From Verrucomicrobiota bacterium (GTDB taxonomy: Bacteria; Verrucomicrobiota; Verrucomicrobiia; Verrucomicrobiales; DEV007): 42,011 nucleotides of DNA. The stretch is from the NCBI GenBank assembly GCA_020630975.1, contig JAHDID010000034.1:22648-64658 (forward strand), in the 5' to 3' direction. A model generated the notes under the pieces. That model was not told the origin of the DNA and did no database searches. It was given only the letters and a program-made list of their open reading frames with translations. Below, piece by piece: positions 13,171 to 21,362 of the stretch (positions within the stretch are counted from its first letter, which is position 1; the number at the start of each line of letters is the position of its first letter). A program made the translations under genes and the position numbers.

Positions 13171-14775
13171 ATGAACCGCTTTTCTCTGTTGCTCGCTAGC
13201 CTCGCTCTGACTGCCTCGGTAGCCTTGGCCTATGACTCGCCGAATCTCGATCTGCCGCTTTTCGACCGAGATGCCTTGCAGCTCACAGCCAATGATCGCG
13301 ATACCATCGTAGAGGCGCTAAATGCGATTGGGGGGAACTTTCCCGACAGCGAGCGTATCGATGATGATCTGCGTGAAAAATCGCTACTGGTGGCGCTGAA
13401 TCTCGACCCTCTGAATGTGAATGCTCGTGGCACACACCGATCTCTGGTGAGAGGCCGGCCGACACTTTCGTCCTCGTACTTCACCAGTAGCGTCAGCGAG
13501 GTGGCTGAGCAGTTGTGGTCTTCAGCTGACAAGCTAGCCGGCAAAAAAATGGAGGCCGAGGCCAATCGCCTGTCCCTCTACCTACGCGAGCTGTCGCTCG
13601 TGCTGCACCCTAGTCCACCAGTCGAGCGGGTACGAGCTTATGCGAAGATGGCCGACGGTCAGCCGCAAAACTGGAAGAAACACCTAGAGCTGCAGCCCGG
13701 AGTCCACCCCAGCGGCAATCGACTGAAACGCTTGATCGACGAAGCATCGGAAAAGCAAGCTAGCGCACCGAAGCCACCCACCCCGCCTGCAGCACCAAAA
13801 CGCCCTGCGACAGCACCCGACCCAGCTCAGGAGCTGAAAGCGCGCGCCATGGCTGATGCGGGTAAAGGCAAAGCCAAGGGGCCTGGTGCCAAGGGCAAAG
13901 GAGGCCGACTAGCCGAGCGTATGGAGATACCAGATGCAGCGCCGATCAAGCTGCGCGAGATCGAGATACCCTATATCGCTCGTACCCGAGGACTGGCCAG
14001 AGAGCGAGCTCACGCAGGGGTAGCCTCGCTATCGATACGCGATGCCGATCTCGAGCAAGATATGGAGCTATTTCGCCCACGCGAGGGAGTCGCTCTGATG
14101 CGAGCGCTGCAGATGAAGATCGTGGAGGCAGAGGATAGTATGAATCTACAGGGCACTCGTGCCGCCGAGAAGCTGGTGCGCGATTTTTTCCCTGTGTGGC
14201 CAGGTGGGTTAGTCGCCGAGGCCAGCTTTACCTCCAAATTCCCGCTGCGCAGCCCGCCCAAACTCACCGAGGTGGACAATCTCGTGCCGACCACCCTACT
14301 GCTCGCCAGCGCTTTCAAAGGCGAAAAGCCGCACTCAGGGATCATGTATTCCGGCTATGTCGAGTACCAGGACGGGCAGCCCGAGTTTTCTTTTGGCGAG
14401 GGGCTAGCAGCCGCCCTGGAGCAGCTCGGCTACATCGAGGATATCGATTACCTAGTGATGCCGGAGTCGGCGTATCAGGAGGTACTGGCGATCGCTACGG
14501 AGACTGGCGAGCTGGACTATCTTTTCTCCCCACAGATGATCAGCTACTCCAGCTGGGAGCAGCTACAGGAGCTGGCCTTTGGCGATGTATCGCCTAGAGA
14601 TCAGGCCGCAGCTGCGCTGAAAGAGATCTACGCTGTGCAGGGGCAGATGACTCTGCCTGAATTGGCGAAAAATGCCAAAGTGCAAGAAAGATTGATTAAG
14701 CTTTTGCAGAGCTATCCGCAGCACCTATCGGCGCGTGTCATGCTCGAGCACGGTGGTGGTAAGCTGCCGGAATAA
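13171..14775 (+). CDS. Exported protein of unknown function
   Basis: From the ATG at 13171 the 534-residue product has a clear signal peptide (MNRFSLLLASLALTASVALA). The N-terminal 170 residues look helical. A low-complexity hinge follows at about residues 195-250, first Pro/Ala-rich (KPPTPPAAPKRPATAP) and then Gly/Lys-rich (GKGKAKGPGAKGKGG). The C-terminal half is globular (EIEIPYIARTRGLARERA, PTTLLLASAFKGEKPHSGIMYSGYVEY, EQLGYIEDIDYLVMPESAYQEVL). No known domain is evident. It precedes the TonB-dependent receptor by 75 bases on the same strand, so it could be a periplasmic partner, but a promoter may lie between them. The repeat element at 13119-13152 is immediately upstream. Confidence 0.7.
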   Translation: MNRFSLLLASLALTASVALAYDSPNLDLPLFDRDALQLTANDRDTIVEALNAIGGNFPDSERIDDDLREKSLLVALNLDPLNVNARGTHRSLVRGRPTLSSSYFTSSVSEVAEQLWSSADKLAGKKMEAEANRLSLYLRELSLVLHPSPPVERVRAYAKMADGQPQNWKKHLELQPGVHPSGNRLKRLIDEASEKQASAPKPPTPPAAPKRPATAPDPAQELKARAMADAGKGKAKGPGAKGKGGRLAERMEIPDAAPIKLREIEIPYIARTRGLARERAHAGVASLSIRDADLEQDMELFRPREGVALMRALQMKIVEAEDSMNLQGTRAAEKLVRDFFPVWPGGLVAEASFTSKFPLRSPPKLTEVDNLVPTTLLLASAFKGEKPHSGIMYSGYVEYQDGQPEFSFGEGLAAALEQLGYIEDIDYLVMPESAYQEVLAIATETGELDYLFSPQMISYSSWEQLQELAFGDVSPRDQAAAALKEIYAVQGQMTLPELAKNAKVQERLIKLLQSYPQHLSARVMLEHGGGKLPE

Positions 14776-14850
14776 TCGTTTTTTAAAAAGTTTGCTTGCG
14801 GCGGTGAGCATCCTCTCTAGTTATGCATCAACACATCTTGATAGGTTGAT

Positions 14851-16881
14851 ATGAAAAAGAGAATAGGAATGGCCCTTGTGGCATTAATGGTGGGAGGGGT
14901 GTTTATGGCTCAAGCCCAGGAGTCGACGCTAGACACAACCGTCGTAGAGAGCGCCCCAGCGCCAGCGCCAGTCGCGGTATCGCCAGCACCAGCTGTGCCG
15001 GTACCGACTGTGGAGCAGCGGCCTGCGGCTCCGACGCCACCTGTGGTTGTGGCTGAACAGAGTCCTCAGGCTACAAATCCAGTAAAGCCAGAAACGCCTG
15101 TCACAGTTGCCACGAAAACGCCGAAATTTGACCCTCCATCCGCCGAGATCATTACAACTGAGGAGTTGCAGACTTTCCAGTATAATTCGCTGAACGATGC
15201 TCTGCGTCGGGTGCCAGGAACAACATTGGTGCAGAACGGCGGAGCTGGGTCGCTAACTGGTTTTTCTATTCGCGGTTTAAACTCGGATCACAATTTAATC
15301 TCCATCAATGGGCGCAGGCTGCCTCCTGGTTTAGCGGGACAATACCAGCTAGAATTTATTGATCTCGCGGGTCTGCAGTCGGCTCAGTTGTTAAAAGGGT
15401 CCGCCAGCTCAGTATATGGAGCAGATGCGATCGGAGGAGTTCTCGATCTAAACACCACAGACGCTCGGTATGTCGAGACCGATGGAGTTTCAGTTTTTAC
15501 TGAAGGAGGGACGTTTAATACTTGGAAGTCTGGTGGTTCGGCTACTCTGCGTCAAGGGCGGTTAGGTGTTGCTGTTGATGGTTTCAGGAGTGAAACCGAC
15601 GGGCATCGTCCAAATTCTCGCTTCGAGAATGAAACGATTAGAGCAAACGTTGCTTTGGATATTGCTGATGGGGTTTGGTTCGATGTGTTCGGCTACTACC
15701 AGAGTGGTGAAGCGGGGGTTGCTGGAGACGAAAGGGAGCCATTTGCGAATTTTGGAGTCTTCTTTCCGGGTAGCGAAATAAACTCGAATGACTCACGACT
15801 TATATCTCCTCGCTTAACCATAGAAAAGGAAGATTGGAATGCATCAGCTCTATATAGCTACAATGAAAATCGTTTGGATGCGGTGAATAATGGGTTTGAT
15901 AACCGACTTGATCAGGAGGCACGTGAGACAGAGGTCGTTTGGAATTATACAGGTTTGGATAATGCGGTCATGACTCTAGGAGGCGGCAGTTATACTTACT
16001 CTTTCGATAGATCTCCTTTGAGCCCTAGCACCTTTACTGCTGAGGCATTTGAAAATACTCAATCGAGCATTTTTGGTCAAGTTGACTGGGATCTTTTTAG
16101 TAATGTAAATTTTATCGGTTCAATTCGTGGTGATGCTCATGATGAGTTTGCCGGTGCTACGACTCATTCCGTAGCATTAACTAATACGATTCCTGAAATT
16201 GGAGTACAGCTGCATGCAAAACATTCAACAGGATATCACGTGCCAACGGGGCAGGATATCCTGTTTACGATAGGAAATACGAGTCCTGCTGATTTGAAAC
16301 CTGAGGAAAGTGAAAGTTGGGAAATAGGCTTCCGCCATTCCCTTCTCGATGAGAAGTTGAACTGGGGTGTTACCTATTTCTCCTCGAGGTTTAGTAATTC
16401 AATCGATAGTGTTTTTGATTTTGCTACATTCAGTTCCAATCTATCCCTAGTCGATGGTGAAGCTAAAGGTTTTGAAGTTGATGGCTATTTTCAAGCAACA
16501 GATCAATTGGGCTTCTATACGAATTACACTTATTTAGACACTTTGGTCACTGGCGGGGCTGGAAGTGCAGGAGTCCCTGGTGACCGCCTTAATCGCCGCC
16601 CTCGTCACACCTTGAATGCAGGAGTTGTTTTAGATAATGATGATTGGGATTTAGGTTTAGAACTTCATGGTGCTTTTGATCGTTTTGATAGGAATTCACC
16701 TACAAGCCTAATTGAAGATTATGCTGCTGTAAGGCTCTTTGGAAGTTACGATTTAACAGACAGTGTCCAGATTTATGGGCGCCTTGAAAATATGTTCGAC
16801 GAAAAGTATGTCTACACACCAGGCTTTAGCGCAGAGCCCTTCGCTGCCTACGGCGGCGTCCGAGTGACTTTCGGCAAGTAA
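14851..16881 (+). CDS. TonB-dependent outer-membrane receptor
   Basis: The 676-residue protein has a signal peptide (MKKRIGMALVALMVGGVFMAQAQ), a Pro/Ala/Val-rich spacer (about 24-90), a plug domain and a beta-barrel. The plug starts near PPSAEIITTEELQTFQYNSLNDALRRVPG and includes FSIRGLNSDHNLISINGRR and LLKGSASSVYGADAIGGVLDL, the standard TonB-receptor signatures. The barrel ends LENMFDEKYVYTPGFSAEPFAAYGGVRVTFGK. The size fits cobalamin, siderophore or small-ligand receptors rather than the large SusC type. The barrel-coding half is noticeably more AT-rich than the genes on either side, suggesting transfer or a different selection regime. No Fur box or B12 riboswitch was recognised upstream, so the ligand is unknown. 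A strong terminator follows. Confidence 0.93.
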   Translation: MKKRIGMALVALMVGGVFMAQAQESTLDTTVVESAPAPAPVAVSPAPAVPVPTVEQRPAAPTPPVVVAEQSPQATNPVKPETPVTVATKTPKFDPPSAEIITTEELQTFQYNSLNDALRRVPGTTLVQNGGAGSLTGFSIRGLNSDHNLISINGRRLPPGLAGQYQLEFIDLAGLQSAQLLKGSASSVYGADAIGGVLDLNTTDARYVETDGVSVFTEGGTFNTWKSGGSATLRQGRLGVAVDGFRSETDGHRPNSRFENETIRANVALDIADGVWFDVFGYYQSGEAGVAGDEREPFANFGVFFPGSEINSNDSRLISPRLTIEKEDWNASALYSYNENRLDAVNNGFDNRLDQEARETEVVWNYTGLDNAVMTLGGGSYTYSFDRSPLSPSTFTAEAFENTQSSIFGQVDWDLFSNVNFIGSIRGDAHDEFAGATTHSVALTNTIPEIGVQLHAKHSTGYHVPTGQDILFTIGNTSPADLKPEESESWEIGFRHSLLDEKLNWGVTYFSSRFSNSIDSVFDFATFSSNLSLVDGEAKGFEVDGYFQATDQLGFYTNYTYLDTLVTGGAGSAGVPGDRLNRRPRHTLNAGVVLDNDDWDLGLELHGAFDRFDRNSPTSLIEDYAAVRLFGSYDLTDSVQIYGRLENMFDEKYVYTPGFSAEPFAAYGGVRVTFGK

Positions 16882-16903
16882 AGTTCACTAAAATCATTGC
16901 TAT

Positions 16904-16928
16904 AGGACCTATCCGACTGATAGGTCCT
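16904..16928 (+). other. Hairpin downstream of the TonB-dependent receptor
   Basis: A perfect 9-base inverted repeat (AGGACCTAT, 7-base loop CCGACTG, ATAGGTCCT) follows the receptor stop. It lacks a T-run directly after it. It may protect the mRNA 3' end or act with the stronger terminator just downstream. Confidence 0.55.
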
Positions 16929-16944
16929 GTTATTTCACTTCGCT

Positions 16945-16976
16945 ACCCCAGCTGCTAACCGCTGGGGTTGTTTTTT
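16945..16976 (+). terminator. Rho-independent terminator of the TonB-dependent receptor
   Basis: A perfect 8-base stem (ACCCCAGC / GCTGGGGT) with an 8-base loop is followed by TGTTTTTT. This is a textbook intrinsic terminator on the plus strand. It ends at the stop codon of the convergent PPIase gene. Confidence 0.88.
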
Positions 16977-17844
16977 ACTCAGCCTCGGTCACCTCTTCGA
17001 CCGAGCCTTCGTTGGTCAGTCGCTCGATGATGATGGCTATGTTTTTCTCGCGACGTTGTACGAGGTAAGTATGCTCGAGATCTTGGATTTGCTCCATCGG
17101 GATTGGCTCGGGCTCTTTACGGCCGGTCACTTGAAACAGGTGAAAGCCAAAGGGAGTCGCTAGGATCGGACTGACCTCGCCGGGTCGCATCGAGAAGACC
17201 ACAGACTCGATTTCGGGCATGTTTTCGCCTTGGCGGATGTAGCCCATCTGTACTTCTTCTTTTTCCAAACCTGAGTGCTGAGCAGCCAGCTCGATAAAGT
17301 CGGCACCGTCTAGTATCTCGCCACGGGCGCGGCAGAGAGTCTCGTAGGTGTCCTTAGCCGCTTCGTGGCTGGTGGGTTCGATGAAAAGTTGGTTAGTCTG
17401 GACTTGGACATCGGTTTTGTATTGGTCGATATGCTCCTCGTAAAAGGCTTTCAGTTCGTCGTCAGTCGGGTCAGACTCGTCACCGAGCTCAGCCTCCAGG
17501 AAGCGATCGACCATCAGGCTGCTCTTCACTTTGCGGCGTAGCATTAGCTCGTCGCCTCGGTTGAAGCCAGTGTTTTCGTAAAATGCCGTCTCGCCACCGT
17601 GCTCGGACACGATCTGATTGAACTTGGCATCCACAGCCGCATCGGCCACTTCACCAAACTTAGCGACAGAGGCTTGTTCCATCAGCACGCGGTTCACCAC
17701 ATTCTCTCGAGCATAGGCCATAAACTCCTCATCGCGGTCGCAGCAGACTGCTTCTCCTGCATTCAGGTAGTGTTCTTTGATCGACTCAAATTCGTCCTCG
17801 ATCACTTGATCGCTGATCGTCTCTCCATTGATGATGTAAGCCAT
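16975..17844 (-). CDS. Parvulin-type peptidyl-prolyl isomerase (SurA/PpiC/NifM-like)
   Basis: The 289-residue product has an N-terminal helical chaperone-like region (1-120) and a C-terminal rotamase domain at about 135-245. Rotamase hallmarks are VQVQTNQLFIEP, ADFIELAAQHSG, MGYIRQGENMPEIESVVFSMRPGEVSPILATPFGFHLFQVTGRKE. No signal peptide or membrane segment is present, so it is predicted to be cytosolic and closer to NifM-like or trigger-type PPIases than to periplasmic SurA. It carries a CC pair at residues 34-35. It is convergent with the TonB-dependent receptor gene. Confidence 0.9.
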   Translation of the reverse strand: MAYIINGETISDQVIEDEFESIKEHYLNAGEAVCCDRDEEFMAYARENVVNRVLMEQASVAKFGEVADAAVDAKFNQIVSEHGGETAFYENTGFNRGDELMLRRKVKSSLMVDRFLEAELGDESDPTDDELKAFYEEHIDQYKTDVQVQTNQLFIEPTSHEAAKDTYETLCRARGEILDGADFIELAAQHSGLEKEEVQMGYIRQGENMPEIESVVFSMRPGEVSPILATPFGFHLFQVTGRKEPEPIPMEQIQDLEHTYLVQRREKNIAIIIERLTNEGSVEEVTEAE

Positions 17845-17991
17845 GCGCTACCTTTGACCTGATTGCCCAGAGCGCTAGTTGATTTTCGCGTGCCACCGAG
17901 GCCGTAGCGGCATTTCTATAAATGCCGACCGGAACCAGAAGTGAAAGTTTTGCTCGTATTTCTCAGCATTTCTTTCAACATGAGGGGCGTG

Positions 17992-19758
17992 ATGAAATTT
18001 TTGTGGTTGGTTTTGATTGCTTTAATCCTCGGGATTTTGACGTTAGCGGATGCCCTGAGCCAAAGACCCGCAATGCACTCGGAATCTTGGGCGAAAGTGC
18101 CGAACTTGATTCAATCCTTGGATGGTCCGGCATATCTAACAAATCTTGAGGCATTAGCAGGGATTACTCATGTTCAGCTAGGGGCTCCACTCTACCGAGA
18201 GTTTAGTGAAGCTGATCAGGACGCGCAAAAGAAGGTGTTGATTCTACGTTGGAATGATTGGTGGGAGAAATCCGGAAAGTGGATTGAACAGCAGACCGCC
18301 AGCAGCGCCATGGTCGATGAAAAGGCTTTTGGTGCTGCATGGGAATTTTTGGCTTCAGAAAAACCAATACTCAAAAAGGTTGCCCCAGTGTGGATCCCAG
18401 GAGAATGGACATTGTTTATCACTTATACCAATGGCGATTACTTCGGTAGGGAAAAGGAATTATGGGTAATTGAACGTCGTAAGGATATCGTGAATTTCAG
18501 TAAGTTACGCGGAGAATACCGAGTAAACTCTTGGCGGCTAGATGAGTCTCCGTGGGGTGTTTCGCTAAAATCAATTGCAACGATATCGGTCGATCAAGCG
18601 GATCGGTTGCTGCGGACATTGATATACATCCATCATTATTCTTACTGCGCGGACCAGGATTCAGAGTTCGATGATATGCCTGGTACTTACTATCCTAGAG
18701 CAACTTGCAGGCTCGAGGATGGGAGCGGAAAGCTGATCTGGAACAAGCAAGGATATACATTTCAAAAATCACCGACTCGATACAGTAGTGCTTTTGCTGG
18801 TAGGGCCTGCTATTATTTAAGGACTGCTTTTGCTGATGAAAAATTGTGGGTCGACTTAGATGAGCCAACATCTGATCAACTCGCTCCCTACAGGCGGTAT
18901 CTTCTGAATGGCAAACCTTATTTTTCATCTTTGGCCGCTGAAGTAATGCTAGCATTTGCTTACTGCGGTAGAGAGGTCGAGCGGGACACGGTGTGGCAGT
19001 GGATCGAGCAACAGAAGCTAGCAACGAATCGTGACCTTTCATGGCAGGTTTGTTGGCATGATTTCGATTCTGGCATGGCAGTGAATGTCCGCAATCGCAC
19101 ACGTCTAGACCTAAAAATGAGCCGTAGAGTTTTTGAGCGAATTAACCAACGAATCACTGATAACGATCCAGAAAAGAGACTATTCTACTCGACTCGGTTA
19201 GAAGAACTGAATGCCTTTGTTGATGCTTTGAAGAATACAGAAGCGACCGAGAAAGAGGATAAACTCAGCAGATTTCCTCAGCCATTGCAGAAGCTGATGC
19301 GCATAAAAGCTAAATCCGATCCAGACCTGAAACTACTCTCAACGCATGTTCAGGCTATTCGCTTCGATCCCGACCCCAATCTATTTCGTCAAATAGTCAA
19401 AGAATTAGACGACGGTACGATGGTCATGAAAGGATTGCTGGAACGTATTTTGATCAATGATCTGGGATTATTGAAAATTGAGCCTTGGGATAAGAAACAA
19501 CAAGATGTAGCAGTTGAAGCTTGTATTGATGCTATGAGCATCGTCGAAGATAGCGCAATGGATGATCTTTTGGTGATTCTGCTTCGGGTGTGTGGAGGTG
19601 GTAAAATCGAAATTGTTCATGGAACGGTCAATACCTCTGTAACCGTGGAATTAAGGAGCAATGGCTACTTTACGACACTTGGAGGCGCGCAAAGAGACTG
19701 CTCCTTGGTCGAAGCACAGGCGAATTTACGGAAGCTATATCGAGAAAGCTTCTTTTAA
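17992..19758 (+). CDS. Large exported or membrane-anchored protein of unknown function
   Basis: The ATG at 17992 has GAGGGG five to ten bases upstream, and its first 25 residues (KFLWLVLIALILGILTLADALS) form a signal peptide or signal anchor. It is preferred over the GTG at 17941. The 588-residue product has many Trp and Tyr residues (WNDWWEKSGKWIEQQ, HHYSYCADQDSEFDDMPGTYYPRATC), a region like AEVMLAFAYCGREVERDTVWQWIEQ, and a helical second half. No family is recognised. Codon use is more AT-rich than in the sulfatase and PPIase neighbours. It is convergent with the sulfatase, 17 bases away. Confidence 0.7.
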   Translation: MKFLWLVLIALILGILTLADALSQRPAMHSESWAKVPNLIQSLDGPAYLTNLEALAGITHVQLGAPLYREFSEADQDAQKKVLILRWNDWWEKSGKWIEQQTASSAMVDEKAFGAAWEFLASEKPILKKVAPVWIPGEWTLFITYTNGDYFGREKELWVIERRKDIVNFSKLRGEYRVNSWRLDESPWGVSLKSIATISVDQADRLLRTLIYIHHYSYCADQDSEFDDMPGTYYPRATCRLEDGSGKLIWNKQGYTFQKSPTRYSSAFAGRACYYLRTAFADEKLWVDLDEPTSDQLAPYRRYLLNGKPYFSSLAAEVMLAFAYCGREVERDTVWQWIEQQKLATNRDLSWQVCWHDFDSGMAVNVRNRTRLDLKMSRRVFERINQRITDNDPEKRLFYSTRLEELNAFVDALKNTEATEKEDKLSRFPQPLQKLMRIKAKSDPDLKLLSTHVQAIRFDPDPNLFRQIVKELDDGTMVMKGLLERILINDLGLLKIEPWDKKQQDVAVEACIDAMSIVEDSAMDDLLVILLRVCGGGKIEIVHGTVNTSVTVELRSNGYFTTLGGAQRDCSLVEAQANLRKLYRESFF

Positions 19759-19775
19759 AAACTCTCAAGGACTAG

Positions 19776-21281
19776 CTACTTCCCTTTACCAATCCGCCAG
19801 TCCTCTTCGGCGACGTAATCAGCATTGGGCTCGGCTCTACGTGATCCGGATTCCTCTAGCCAGGCGTGCAGTCTGGCTTGCATGTTTTTAGCCATTTCGG
19901 GCTGCTTATCCGCGAGATTATCTGTTTCGCCTGGATCGGCTACCACATTATACAGTTCGATCTCGCCAGTCTCGTAGGGCTCGATCAGCTTCCAGTGGCC
20001 TTCGCGGATGGCGCCAGCAGGGCCTTGGGTATTGATGTGGTGATAGTGCGGGTAGTGAATGTAGATCGACTTTCTATCCAGCTTATCTTCGGCACCCGTC
20101 AGGATCGGAGTGAGCGCCACGCCATCGAGATGCTGGTCGGGTAGTAGCGGTAGACCTGCCAGATCGAGGATGGTCGGGAAAAGATCGGTGGACACCGCAG
20201 GCTGCTCAGAGGCGATGCCGGGCTTCACTTTCTTTGGGTATTTCACGATGATCGGCGAGCGGATGCCGCCCTCGTATACCCAGGCTTTGCCCGCGCGCAG
20301 CGGATCGCAGGAGGTGGGTGCGCCTAGGCCGACACCAGTCGACAGTCCGCCATTGTCAGAGAGAAAGATGACGATGGTGTCTTCCTCTAAGCCCTCTGCC
20401 TTCAGCGTATCGAGCAGGCGACCGATATTCACATCCATGCTCTCAACCATGGTGGCGTAGCGTGCATTATCTTGGCGAGTACGAGATAGGCTCTGGTGCT
20501 CGACTCGACCTGGGTCTTTGTCTTTGTGGTAGCCTAGCTCGCGGGCTTTCTGCTCGTATTTCTCGAGCTTACTCCTGTCGGGGATGATCGGGGTGTGCAC
20601 GGTGTAGTACCAAAAGTTGAGAAAGAAGGGCTGCTCTCTGGAGGCATTCTTCACAAAGTCGATCGCCTTGTCGGTGAGGGCGTCGGTCAGGTAGTCGCCT
20701 GGGTTGCCATCCTCCATGTCGGGCACATTGGTGGAGGGGTGTTGCTCGCTTTTGTAGGGGTAGTAGTAGTCACCTGGTTGGCCCATGCGATGGCCGGCGA
20801 TATTGATATCGAAGCCATTGGCCTCGGGGAAGTAGTCTTTTCCTTTGTAGTGGTGAGCGGTGAGGTGCCACTTGCCGATATGAGCGGTCTGGTAGCCGTG
20901 CGCCTTCAGCGCCTCGGCCAGTGTCGTCTGCTCGAGCGGTATGTGGCCAGCTACCTTAGGTGGAGTCAGCTTGTGGCCTTTGCCCTTCGGTCCCTCGGAG
21001 CCGCTATGGTTGGTCATATGGATGCGGCTCGGGTATTGGCCTGTGAGTATGCTGGCGCGGGTCGGCGAGCAGACTGGATTCGCCGCGTAGCCGTGGGAGA
21101 AAAAAGCGCCCTCGGCAGCGAGCTGGTCGATACGCGGTGTCTCGTAGTACTCGCTACCGGTGATGCCTAGATCTGCCCACCCGAGATCGTCGATCAGAAA
21201 AAGGACCACGTTAGGCTTTCGCTCGGCCTGACTACAGGCTGTAGTGGCGAGGAGGAGTAGCAGTGGGATGAAATGTTTCAT
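19776..21281 (-). CDS. Secreted type I (formylglycine) sulfatase 1
   Basis: From the ATG at 21281 the 501-residue product has a hydrophobic leader ending LATTACSQA, compatible with a lipoprotein signal with Cys16 as the anchor. The catalytic CSPTR at 71-75, whose Cys becomes formylglycine, lies in NPVCSPTRASILTGQYPSRI. Metal and sulfate ligands are visible in NVVLFLIDDLGWADLG, TAHIGKWHL and IFLSDNGG. The C-terminus IELYNVVADPGETDNLADKQPEMA is typical. It is predicted to remove sulfate esters from polysaccharides outside the cytoplasm. It follows the GH36-like gene on the same strand, which suggests that desulfation and alpha-galactoside cleavage act together. An anaerobic or aerobic maturase is not in this window. 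Confidence 0.95.
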   Translation of the reverse strand: MKHFIPLLLLLATTACSQAERKPNVVLFLIDDLGWADLGITGSEYYETPRIDQLAAEGAFFSHGYAANPVCSPTRASILTGQYPSRIHMTNHSGSEGPKGKGHKLTPPKVAGHIPLEQTTLAEALKAHGYQTAHIGKWHLTAHHYKGKDYFPEANGFDINIAGHRMGQPGDYYYPYKSEQHPSTNVPDMEDGNPGDYLTDALTDKAIDFVKNASREQPFFLNFWYYTVHTPIIPDRSKLEKYEQKARELGYHKDKDPGRVEHQSLSRTRQDNARYATMVESMDVNIGRLLDTLKAEGLEEDTIVIFLSDNGGLSTGVGLGAPTSCDPLRAGKAWVYEGGIRSPIIVKYPKKVKPGIASEQPAVSTDLFPTILDLAGLPLLPDQHLDGVALTPILTGAEDKLDRKSIYIHYPHYHHINTQGPAGAIREGHWKLIEPYETGEIELYNVVADPGETDNLADKQPEMAKNMQARLHAWLEESGSRRAEPNADYVAEEDWRIGKGK

Positions 21282-21362
21282 GACTATTGCTTTAACGGGA
21301 GTGGCGGCGGATAGGCTTCGGGCCACTCGCTGACGCTCGCCGCCACTTTCTGGGGATGGTGA

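Noticed and set aside
13171-14775. Start at 13153 for the secreted protein
   Set aside because: It would put charged residues ahead of the signal peptide; the ATG at 13171 begins exactly at the signal sequence.
14776-14850. Cobalamin or other riboswitch upstream of the TonB-dependent receptor
   Set aside because: Only 75 bases are available and no conserved riboswitch core was seen.
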